From JBCDLI01 sp038745535 (GTDB lineage: Bacteria > Pseudomonadota > Alphaproteobacteria > Rhizobiales > Rhizobiaceae): a stretch of 64,000 bases of DNA. The DNA lies in NCBI GenBank assembly GCA_038745535.1, contig JBCDLI010000001.1, forward strand, positions 1-64,000, read 5' to 3'. This document shows positions 34,077-42,248 of the stretch, piece by piece. The notes under the pieces were generated by a model that had not been told where the DNA came from, did not search any database, and saw nothing but the letters and a program-made list of their open reading frames with translations. The translations under genes and the position numbers were made by a program. Each line of letters begins with the position of its first letter. The stretch's first letter is position 1.

Positions 34077-34769
34077 ATGACAACCAAAATTCTTATCGCA
34101 GATGATCATCCGCTGTTTAGAGATGCAATTAAATCAGCGTTGGAAGGCCACATTAACGGGGCGAATGGCCCAACGATCATGATGGAGGTGGGTGATTTCG
34201 AGGAGGCATCGAAGACCCTTGAGAGCGAACCCGATATCGATCTGCTGCTTCTTGATCTGTCGATGCCCGGCACCAGCGGGCTCTCGGCGCTAGTCGCCGT
34301 ACGGGCAGCCTATCCAGCGCTTCCCGTCGTGATTGTTTCGGGCACGGACGACCCGTCAACTATTCGCCGGTCTATTGATCTGGGCGCTTCGGGCTTCATC
34401 TCGAAGCAGTCGGGAACAGATGCAATACGCCAAGCGGTGACCAACGTACTGGCCGGAGAAATCTCGACGCCGGAAGGGATCGACTTGGGACGTGAACACG
34501 ATCCGGAAGTTGAAGATCTGATTAATCGCGTGCGCACGCTTACACCACAGCAAGCGCGCGTTCTCGGCATGCTGTCTGAGGGCTTGCTCAACAAACAGAT
34601 TGCATACGAGCTTAGCGTATCCGAGGCGACGATTAAGGCTCACGTCTCTGCAGTCTTACAGAAGCTAAACGTTGATAGCCGCACCCAAGCTGTTATCCGC
34701 TTGTCCAAGATCGGAGCAGACATGCTGCGTGAAGGCGAAGAAGAGCAAAACGTGGCTGCGGCTTCATAA
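34077..34769 (+). CDS. NarL/LuxR-type response regulator, CrbR/ErdR-like
   Basis: A 230-residue regulator. The receiver domain (about residues 1-130) has the acidic pair ADDHP, the phosphoacceptor Asp60 in LLLLDLSMPGTSG and a Lys in GFISKQSG. The C-terminal HTH (about 155-215) has LTPQQARVLGMLSEGLLNKQIAYEL and ATIKAHVSAVLQKL. It lies tail-to-tail with the SLC5-histidine kinase gene, 25 bases apart. That pairing is the organisation of CrbS/CrbR in Vibrio and MxtR/ErdR in Pseudomonas, which switch on acetate use via acs; the role here is inferred by analogy. A GAGAG site precedes the start. Confidence 0.88.
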   Translation: MTTKILIADDHPLFRDAIKSALEGHINGANGPTIMMEVGDFEEASKTLESEPDIDLLLLDLSMPGTSGLSALVAVRAAYPALPVVIVSGTDDPSTIRRSIDLGASGFISKQSGTDAIRQAVTNVLAGEISTPEGIDLGREHDPEVEDLINRVRTLTPQQARVLGMLSEGLLNKQIAYELSVSEATIKAHVSAVLQKLNVDSRTQAVIRLSKIGADMLREGEEEQNVAAAS

Positions 34770-34794
34770 CCTTCTCATATTCGTGCAGCGAATT

Positions 34795-37700
34795 TTACTC
34801 CGCTGCTTCGCGCACATGTGTTTTAAAGTTTGACAACAAAGCCCGCAATTGAGCGGGCTTTAGTGGTTTTGCGAGGACGGTCACGTCCATCGACCGCGCT
34901 TTTTCTCGCATGTCCGCGGAGCGGTCGGCGGTAATCAAAACAGCATCGAAGTGATGAGCGTACCTGGCGCGCATGGCTTCAATCAACTCTAGCCCTGTCG
35001 CATCATTGTCGAGGTGGAAGTCGACGAGGAGGACATCCGGTTTTTGGGCGGCCGCCTCAACTTGCTCGACCAGCCCTTCGAGATCGGTGGCCACCATTAC
35101 GTTGGCGCCCCATCCTTCAAGCAGAACCTGCATGCCCTCAATGATAGAGCTCTCGTTATCGACGCAGCCAATCGTCATGTTTGCAAGAGCCAAACGAGAG
35201 TGTGCGACGACCACGTCAGTTTTCTCAGGAGCGTTTGCCAATTCGTTGGAGATCTGCATCTCGATTGAGAAGTTTGAGCCCTTACCGGGTGTCGACGAAA
35301 GCGAAATTGGCAGTTCCAACACCCGCGAGATACGGTCGACGATAGAGAGCCCGAGACCGAGGCCGCTTGATATTTTTGCGCCTTCCTGAAGTCTTTCGAA
35401 CTCTTTGAAAACCGAAGTTGCCTTGCGGGGGTCAATCCCGATACCGGTATCTATGACGTGGAGGCGGATGTTTGCTTTCCCGTTTCGACGAACGCCGACA
35501 AGCACACGACCGGACTCGGTGTATTTGATCGCGTTTGAAACGAGGTTTTGCAGCAAGCGACGCAGTAAATTGCGGTCTGTCTTCACCATTACGGAGGTCT
35601 TTTTAAACCGCAGATTGATGCCGCGTGAGTTGGCAATAGGCTGAAAATCGTTGCGAAGCTGGTCGAACATTTCCTGCAGCGGAAAGACCGTGTGCGATGG
35701 GGTCAGGGCTCCGGCATCAAGCCGTGAGATGTCCAAAACAGCACCGATGATTGTCTCAACGGATTCCAAAGCTGTATCGATCTTGCGCGCAATATCGACG
35801 TCCTCGCGGTCGTTACGCTGCATCCGTTCGAGCATTGAACTGGCGTAAATACGCGCCGCATTAAGCGGTTGCGTAATGTCGTGACCGGCTGCGGCGAGGA
35901 ACCGTGTTTTTGAGATGTTGGCCTGTTCGGCCGTTTGCCGCGCGCCTGCGAGCTGGTCGTTTACTTTCATCAATTCTGCTGTTCGCTCTTGGACGCGTGC
36001 TTCAAGGCTCTGTTTGGACCGCTTCAGGGCCTCCTCAGCTTCAACAATCGTCGTGATATCAGCAAATGTTACGACGGTACCGCCGTCAGGCATCGCGTTT
36101 GAACGAACCTCAATAATCCTTCCCGAGTTTGCCAACGGCATGCGCCATGCGGGGGTGAGGGCGGGGATTGCGTCCAAGGCTCTTCGATGGATCGCCTCCG
36201 ATATCTGTTTGTCGTCCAAAAGCTGATCAAGAATACTCTTCAACGGTATTCCAAATTGCCCCATCGCCGGTGGCAGGTCCAAAAGTTGTCGGAACTGGCC
36301 ATTCCAGTTCGTAAGCTTGAGGTCGGGATCGAATACTGAAATGCCTTGATCAAGTTGATCGAGCGCGGTCTGGAGAATATCGCGGTTCTGCTGGATGGCT
36401 TCTGATGCACTGTCGAGCAGCCGAACGGTTTCATTGTTTGAGTTTCCGCCGCCCTTTTCCAAAACGAGCGACAGGACCAGCCTTGCCGAAGACGCGCCAA
36501 TAGCACTCGCCAGTGCTTGCTCTGCGTATCGCACGACAGATGGATCGGTGGCATCCTTATCGTAGAGCATTCTGCCTTCTCGGGCTTCAAAAGACCAAAA
36601 AGCGCGCTCCATGCGTTCCACGCCGAGATAACGTGAAAGGGTAGATTTGATATCGGAATTCGTAACGGTTGTATTGAAACGACGAAGCTCGATGCCTGCC
36701 TGAAGATCGCGCGGAATGAACGCGATGGATTGAATCCGTTCAAGCGAGGTGGCTTCCCGGCTACGGGAGCCCAGGATCAATAGTATGATGTTGGTGAGGA
36801 AACTCCAGAAGACACCGTTTGTAAGCGGATCAACGTCGAAGCTGAAAAGCTGCTCTGGTCTTAAAAACTCGATGCCAAGCGGGCCATTGACGACAACTGA
36901 ATGGGTCTCGCTCAAAATGGTTGGCAGGAGCAGACAATATCCCCATACGAGCATACCGCCGGTCATCCCAAGAATTGCGCCACGAGCGTTTGCGCCCCGC
37001 CAGAGGAGCCCGATCAATAGTGCGGGTGTAAGCTGGGCAACGGCTGCGAACGATATCAGACCGATGGACGCCAATCCGACGTCACGCTCGGATATGGAGA
37101 AATAAGCAAATGCGAAAAACATGATCGCGATGATCGCGCAGCGGCGGACGTTCAAGATAATATCCGACCAATCACCGGTTGCAGAATGAATACGACTGCT
37201 CCGGCGCATGATGAGTATGGGAATGACCCAATCGTTCGAGATCATCACCGCCAAGGCGACCGACGCGACAATCACCATCGCTGTTGCCGCCGATAGGCCG
37301 CCGATGAATACGATCATCGCGAGGAAATCGTGTCCGGCCTGTAACGGCAGCGCTAAAAGATAGACGTCGGGACTGACGGTATCGCCGAGATTTATCAAAC
37401 CCGAGATAGCGATGGGAAAAACAAGCAGATTGATCGCGACCAGGTAGAGTGGAAACAACCACCCGGCTGTTCGAAGTTCATCCTCGGACCGGTTCTCCAC
37501 AAACGTGACGTGAAACTGCCTTGGCAGCACCAATACGGCACTGGCGCTCAGAAATGTCAGAACCAGCCAATTGGCCCCGTTGGACCCTCGTTCTATGGCA
37601 GAAATCACCCGTTGATCGGTCGCGATCGCCTCTTCAATTGGCGCCAGTCCGCCGTAGAGAAAGAAAATGATCATAAGCGCTGCGAAGATAAAGACCGCGA

Positions 37701-38310
37701 GCTTCACAAAACTCTCAATCGCCACCGACAAGATTAATCCATCTTGGTGTTCGGTTGCGTCCGCATGGCGGGTACCGAACAATATCGCGAAAGCGGAAAG
37801 CATGATCGTGATGAACACTGCTGCCTGCAGTTCGAACCCAGCGCTGGCAATTTGCGACGGCGAATAATGGTTTGCCAGTGTCAGGACGGAGTTTGAAATC
37901 GCTTTTAGCTGCAGTGCGATATAGGGAATTGTCCCGATCACCGCGATTAACGCCGCGAGCGCTGCGACCCGCCCATTCTTTCCATACCGAGAAGCGATAA
38001 AATCGGCGACCGAGGTGATATGTTCGGTTTTCGAAAGCTTTACCATGCGGCGCAGCAGCGGCATGCCAAAGGTAAATACCAAGAGCGGTCCCAAGGATAC
38101 GGTGAGGTATTCAAAGCCGGATGTCGATGCGAGCCCCACCGACCCGTAATAGGTCCACGACGTGCAGTATACCGCTATGCTGAGCGAATAAATGATTGGG
38201 CGGTGCAGCGATCTCTTAATAGGCGAAGCTGACCTATCGCCGTAGGCAGCGAGCCCAAACAGCACCGCAATGTAAGTCAATGAGACTGCAAAAATCAGCC
38301 AAGTTTGCAT
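34795..38310 (-). CDS. SLC5-type sensor hybrid histidine kinase, CrbS/MxtR-like
   Basis: A 1171-residue multidomain sensor. Residues 1 to about 500 form a Na+/solute symporter-like membrane domain with about 13 helices (SLGPLLVFTFGMPLLRRMVK in parts, ITSVADFIASRYGKNG, YIALQLKAISNS). A linker and PAS-like region follow (TALDQLDQGISVFDPDLKL, DGGTVVTFADITTIVEAEEAL), then a coiled coil, the HisKA box LAAAGHDITQPLNAAR, the HATPase domain with QNLVSNAIKYTESG, DTGIGID and SSGLGLGLSIV, and a receiver domain with Asp in VLLVDFHLDND. The arrangement matches CrbS/MxtR, acetate-linked regulators. The partner regulator is tail-to-tail at 34077-34769. A terminator-like hairpin lies within its last codons. 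Confidence 0.9.
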   Translation of the reverse strand: MQTWLIFAVSLTYIAVLFGLAAYGDRSASPIKRSLHRPIIYSLSIAVYCTSWTYYGSVGLASTSGFEYLTVSLGPLLVFTFGMPLLRRMVKLSKTEHITSVADFIASRYGKNGRVAALAALIAVIGTIPYIALQLKAISNSVLTLANHYSPSQIASAGFELQAAVFITIMLSAFAILFGTRHADATEHQDGLILSVAIESFVKLAVFIFAALMIIFFLYGGLAPIEEAIATDQRVISAIERGSNGANWLVLTFLSASAVLVLPRQFHVTFVENRSEDELRTAGWLFPLYLVAINLLVFPIAISGLINLGDTVSPDVYLLALPLQAGHDFLAMIVFIGGLSAATAMVIVASVALAVMISNDWVIPILIMRRSSRIHSATGDWSDIILNVRRCAIIAIMFFAFAYFSISERDVGLASIGLISFAAVAQLTPALLIGLLWRGANARGAILGMTGGMLVWGYCLLLPTILSETHSVVVNGPLGIEFLRPEQLFSFDVDPLTNGVFWSFLTNIILLILGSRSREATSLERIQSIAFIPRDLQAGIELRRFNTTVTNSDIKSTLSRYLGVERMERAFWSFEAREGRMLYDKDATDPSVVRYAEQALASAIGASSARLVLSLVLEKGGGNSNNETVRLLDSASEAIQQNRDILQTALDQLDQGISVFDPDLKLTNWNGQFRQLLDLPPAMGQFGIPLKSILDQLLDDKQISEAIHRRALDAIPALTPAWRMPLANSGRIIEVRSNAMPDGGTVVTFADITTIVEAEEALKRSKQSLEARVQERTAELMKVNDQLAGARQTAEQANISKTRFLAAAGHDITQPLNAARIYASSMLERMQRNDREDVDIARKIDTALESVETIIGAVLDISRLDAGALTPSHTVFPLQEMFDQLRNDFQPIANSRGINLRFKKTSVMVKTDRNLLRRLLQNLVSNAIKYTESGRVLVGVRRNGKANIRLHVIDTGIGIDPRKATSVFKEFERLQEGAKISSGLGLGLSIVDRISRVLELPISLSSTPGKGSNFSIEMQISNELANAPEKTDVVVAHSRLALANMTIGCVDNESSIIEGMQVLLEGWGANVMVATDLEGLVEQVEAAAQKPDVLLVDFHLDNDATGLELIEAMRARYAHHFDAVLITADRSADMREKARSMDVTVLAKPLKPAQLRALLSNFKTHVREAAE
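34838..34861. terminator. Terminator-like hairpin between convergent regulator and kinase
   Basis: AAAGCCCGC and GCGGGCTTT form a perfect 9-bp stem around a 6-base loop, readable on both strands, with only three T residues after the stem on each side. It lies inside the last 25 codons of the kinase gene (minus) and 68 bases past the regulator stop (plus). It may end regulator transcription. Confidence 0.35.
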
Positions 38311-38493
38311 TTTTGGCTCCCGAAAACCAATGCAAACGCTATTCAGTCATGGTGCTAAAGTCGACAGCGTCGACGAGCGTAAAGGGGTGAAGGTGGTTGC
38401 CGTTTGAGGTGTGGACGGAAACCAATATCGGCCTAGGTGGTCGAAGTGGAAAGAAAAACTCAATTTTCCGGAACAATCGTGAGGGGGCAAACG

Positions 38494-38907
38494 ATGCTGA
38501 ATGAGTTCAAAGAGTTTATTAATAAGGGAAATGTGATGGACCTCGCCGTCGGGGTCATCATTGGTGGTGCGTTTGCGACGATCGTGGGATCGCTCACAGC
38601 AGATCTCATTATGCCGATCGTGGGCGCGATCTTCGGTGGGTTTGATTTCTCGAACTACTTCTTGCCGCTCAGTTCCGATGTTACCGCCGCTTCACTTGAA
38701 GCAGCGCGCGAGCAGGGCGCTGTGCTAGCCTATGGCAGCTTTATCACCGCGGTGCTGAACTTTCTTATCCTCGCGTTTGTCATCTTTTTGATGGTTCGTG
38801 CGGTGAACAAGATGAAGCGTGCCGAAGAAGAAAAGCCTGCAGAGCCAGAAGCTCCGCCTGCTGATATCGTGCTTCTGGGCGAAATACGTGATCTGTTGAA
38901 GAAGTAA
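38494..38907 (+). CDS. mscL: Large-conductance mechanosensitive channel
   Basis: A 137-residue pentameric inner-membrane channel that opens under extreme hypo-osmotic tension. It has the N-terminal amphipathic helix MLNEFKEFINKGNVMDLAVG, TM1 (GVIIGGAFATIVGSLTADLI) and TM2 (FITAVLNFLILAFVIFLMV), and a charged cytoplasmic helix at the end (IVLLGEIRDLLKK). The ATG at 38494 follows a GAGGGGGCAAACG site; the frame is open upstream but lacks family sequence. Confidence 0.97.
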   Translation: MLNEFKEFINKGNVMDLAVGVIIGGAFATIVGSLTADLIMPIVGAIFGGFDFSNYFLPLSSDVTAASLEAAREQGAVLAYGSFITAVLNFLILAFVIFLMVRAVNKMKRAEEEKPAEPEAPPADIVLLGEIRDLLKK

Positions 38908-38991
38908 CCCAACGGAGCTATAGCTAGGCAAGATGGGGGTAGGGCGTACGGGGATTGGCGCGTCACCCCTGCATTGTTCACGCGGGCTCCG

Positions 38992-40830
38992 ATGACGTTA
39001 AAGATACCAGCATTTAAACGAGCGATTGTTGAGCTCGGCATATTTTCATTCGCGATCAACATGCTCATGCTGGTCATGCCGATCTATCTCTTGCAGATTT
39101 ATGATCGGGTTTTGACATCGAGCCGGTACGAAACGCTTTTTTATATTTCGGTCATCGCAGTTGTTTCGATGGCTTGCATGGGGCTCTTCGAAACAGTTCG
39201 GTCTGCCTACGCTGCGCGGGTCGCCAACCGGCTTGATATCCACAACGCGAAATCCGCCTTTGCAGCATCCATCGCAGGCTTGACTGCCGCAAATGGAGAT
39301 ATTCAGCCTCTTCGCGACTTGTCTGCCCTTCGCAGGTTCATGGCCTCCAAGGCCGCCTTCATATTCTTCGACACACCGTTCGCGCCGCTCTTTATCGGTG
39401 TGATGTACCTCATCCATCCGGTCTTGTTCTGGATAACAGCAGGTGGAGCCGCGTTGATGATTTTGATCGCTGTCGCTTCGCGTTTGGCGGTGAAGGCGGG
39501 TTCTGCAAAAGCGGCCACACAGCAAATTGGCTACATGGCGAACGCGCAGATCATCACGCGCAACGCCGACAGCGTGAAGTCGCTCGGGATGTCGTCTTCC
39601 ATCATCAATCGGTGGTCGAGTTCCTACGTCGAATACATGAACCATGATGATGGCGTGAACAGACGTACGGCGATGTTTGGCGGCTTTTCGAAGACGGTTC
39701 GCATGACGCTGCAAATCGCAATTTTGGGGGTGGGTGCTTGGCTTGTACTCCAGAACCAAATGACCGCAGGCATGATCTTTGCCGCCTCGATTGTCTCAAG
39801 CCGTGGATTACAACCGCTCGACCAGCTGATTTCCTCATGGCCGCAAATCCTCGACACACTTGCAACCAAAGCGCGTCTCGACAGATCATTGGCGTCCATC
39901 GACGACAGCGTTGAGTTCGACCGTGTACCGGACTTCAAGGGTGCGGTTTCAACAGAGAACCTCGTCTTCCGACTGCCGCAAGCACCGCCCAATTCGCCGG
40001 CGATTATCGAGCAGATAAACGTTTCCATTAAGCCCGGCGAGAGCATCTGTATTTTAGGGCCAAATGGCGCCGGCAAGTCTACATTGCTACGATTGTTGGC
40101 AGGTGCATTGACGCCCAACTTCGGTTTTGTCCGCTTTGACGGGTCTGACATACGGAGTTTCGACCCTGACGATTTGGGCAAACGCGTTGGTTATCTGGGG
40201 CAACAGATTGAATTATTGCCAGGAACGCTCTTCGAAAATATTTCCCGTTTTGATCCAGAAGCGTCGCCGGACGAGGTTGAGGCTGCTGCGCAACGCGCAA
40301 ACATTGACGCTGCGATCAACGAGTTGCCCAACCGGTACCAAACTAAAATCGGCCCGCTCGCCTACATGCCGTCAGGCGGAATGTTGCAGCGAATTGGTTT
40401 GGCCCGGGCGCTCTACGGAAGCCCGCGTTTCGTGTTTCTTGATGAGCCGAATGCCAACCTCGATCCAGACGGCAATAACTTTCTCTTGGACAGTCTGATG
40501 AAGATGCGCGCTGAGGGCACGACGGTTGTGATGGTGTCGCAGCGAGACGAGATCATACCTGCTTCAGATCGCTTGCTCATCATGATGAACGGCCGGGCGC
40601 AACAACCGGTCGACACGCTTGCGTGGTTGAAGGAGAAAAAACCGAACCTTTTGGGGATCTACTACCGAATGCGTGGGCAGGCTATGCCTCAGTCGGTTGT
40701 ACAGTCGACAAGGGCGGCCAAAAATCCTTCCGGTGAACAGGTATCGCCGTTCGCAGAGTTTGGCCCCGGACTAAAACCAATATCGGTGGCAAAACCTAAA
40801 AGTGGACCTGAAACCGGGCTTCCCAAGTAG
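38992..40830 (+). CDS. Type I secretion system ABC transporter (PrtD-like)
   Basis: A 612-residue fused permease-ATPase of the type I protein-secretion class. The membrane domain starts about residue 15 with YLLQIYDRVLTSSRYETLF, the exporter-family hallmark. The ATPase has Walker A GPNGAGKSTLL and Walker B with FVFLDEPNANLD. The signature segment reads YMPSGGMLQRIGLARAL instead of the usual LSGGQ, with Pro460 and Met464 at the outer positions. No peptidase C39 domain is present. The HlyD-type adaptor follows 14 bases downstream, and no outer-membrane TolC homologue or obvious RTX substrate is in the window. The ATG at 38992 has no strong ribosome-binding site; a TTG at 38974 is an alternative. 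Confidence 0.9.
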   Translation: MTLKIPAFKRAIVELGIFSFAINMLMLVMPIYLLQIYDRVLTSSRYETLFYISVIAVVSMACMGLFETVRSAYAARVANRLDIHNAKSAFAASIAGLTAANGDIQPLRDLSALRRFMASKAAFIFFDTPFAPLFIGVMYLIHPVLFWITAGGAALMILIAVASRLAVKAGSAKAATQQIGYMANAQIITRNADSVKSLGMSSSIINRWSSSYVEYMNHDDGVNRRTAMFGGFSKTVRMTLQIAILGVGAWLVLQNQMTAGMIFAASIVSSRGLQPLDQLISSWPQILDTLATKARLDRSLASIDDSVEFDRVPDFKGAVSTENLVFRLPQAPPNSPAIIEQINVSIKPGESICILGPNGAGKSTLLRLLAGALTPNFGFVRFDGSDIRSFDPDDLGKRVGYLGQQIELLPGTLFENISRFDPEASPDEVEAAAQRANIDAAINELPNRYQTKIGPLAYMPSGGMLQRIGLARALYGSPRFVFLDEPNANLDPDGNNFLLDSLMKMRAEGTTVVMVSQRDEIIPASDRLLIMMNGRAQQPVDTLAWLKEKKPNLLGIYYRMRGQAMPQSVVQSTRAAKNPSGEQVSPFAEFGPGLKPISVAKPKSGPETGLPK

Positions 40831-40844
40831 GCCAAGAGGCGTCG

Positions 40845-42188
40845 ATGATGGCAAAGCAAACCGCAATCTCTAAACAGAACGCTATCGCGGGCGACGGCGT
40901 TTCTTCTCTCCTCAGCGCAAAATGGGCGCGCCTTGTCGGGTTCACATCGTTGGTGTTGTTGTTGGGCGGTTTTGGCGTGTGGGCATCCACGGCGCCACTG
41001 GCTGGTGCCGTGATCGTGGATGGCCAAGTCGTTGCTTCGGGTCGAAATCTACCCATCCAGCATCTTGAAGGCGGCATTATCGAAGAGGTGTTGGTGAAAG
41101 AAGGGGAACGTGTCGCCGCCGGACAAACGATTATGGTGATTGACGACACATCTGCACGTGCGCTGCTTCGACGCCTTAGAAAGCAGGCTGTGGGTCTGAA
41201 TGCTGAACTTAATCGACTGATCGCCGAGCGTGATCGCGACGAGAATGTATCCTTTCCGCCTGAATTGCTGGAAGAGGCGACCGCGATTGGCGCAGCAGAC
41301 GTTTTTGAAGAGCAGATCAGCGAATTTACGGCGCGCTCGCGTCGTGTTTCAAGCGAGAAAAATATTCTTGAAAAACGACTGGCAGCTCAGGCTGAGGCAG
41401 TTGCCGGTTTTGAGAGTAGAATGACTGCACTTGGCGAACAGGTGGAGATCATCGGCGATGAAATTGATCGGAAGCTTGGATTGCTTGAAGACGGGCTAAC
41501 CAATCGCTCGGAGTACACTGAACTGCTTCGGGCGCGTGCAGAGCTTGTTGGTCAACAAGGTGCGTTGGCTGCACAGATTGAATCGACACGCACCCAGCTG
41601 CTTCAGTCCGAAGAAGAGATCATCCGTCTGGAACGCAATTTAATTGAAACGGCATCTGTACGGATCAATGAGATCAGGCGTCAGCTGCAAGATGTTGACG
41701 AGCAAACGGAAGTGGCGCGCGATACACTGACGCGGACGCGGGTACGTGCGCAGGCCGACGGGCGGATCATCCAATTGGCCGTGCGTATTTCAGGAACGGT
41801 TATTCGACCTGGTGATCTTCTTGCCACTATTCTACCGGCGCAAAAGGATCTGATCATCGACGGCCAGATGTCGGTCGCTGACATCGATCTTGTCACCGAA
41901 GGTCAAAGCGCGAATTTGCAATTCATCGCACTCAATCAGCGCGTCACGCCCGAGGTTCCGGCCGAAGTCATCTTCATTTCGCCCGATGCCATAAACGATG
42001 AGGCCACGGGAATTCCTTATTACGCGGTGCGTCTGCGACCAACGGAATTGCCGCCGGAAGTGCGTGACGAAGATATTTTCCCGGGCATGCCGGTGTCCGC
42101 GCTGATTTCCACATCTGAGCGCACATTTTTCGAGTACATCGCTAGGCCGGTCACCGACTCGTTCCGGCTTGCCTTTCGTGAGGAGTAA
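40845..42188 (+). CDS. Type I secretion membrane-fusion (HlyD-family) adaptor
   Basis: A 447-residue HlyD/PrtE-type adaptor. One membrane helix (LVGFTSLVLLLGGFGVWAST), then VDGQVVASGRNLPIQHLEGGIIEEVLVKEGERVAAGQ (parts VIVDGQVVASG and IQHLEGGIIEEVLVKEG), a long coiled-coil hairpin, and the C-terminal beta-barrel with VRAQADGRIIQLAVRISGTVIRPGD (as parts). It links the ABC pump to an outer-membrane channel. An AAGAGGCGTCG site precedes the start; a second ATG follows at once. It is coupled to the ABC gene upstream. Confidence 0.92.
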   Translation: MMAKQTAISKQNAIAGDGVSSLLSAKWARLVGFTSLVLLLGGFGVWASTAPLAGAVIVDGQVVASGRNLPIQHLEGGIIEEVLVKEGERVAAGQTIMVIDDTSARALLRRLRKQAVGLNAELNRLIAERDRDENVSFPPELLEEATAIGAADVFEEQISEFTARSRRVSSEKNILEKRLAAQAEAVAGFESRMTALGEQVEIIGDEIDRKLGLLEDGLTNRSEYTELLRARAELVGQQGALAAQIESTRTQLLQSEEEIIRLERNLIETASVRINEIRRQLQDVDEQTEVARDTLTRTRVRAQADGRIIQLAVRISGTVIRPGDLLATILPAQKDLIIDGQMSVADIDLVTEGQSANLQFIALNQRVTPEVPAEVIFISPDAINDEATGIPYYAVRLRPTELPPEVRDEDIFPGMPVSALISTSERTFFEYIARPVTDSFRLAFREE

Positions 42189-42248
42189 GCGCGGCCTGCG
42201 TCACTCGCCAAACTTGTTTCGAATCATCGCGAAACTTAAACGTTCGCC

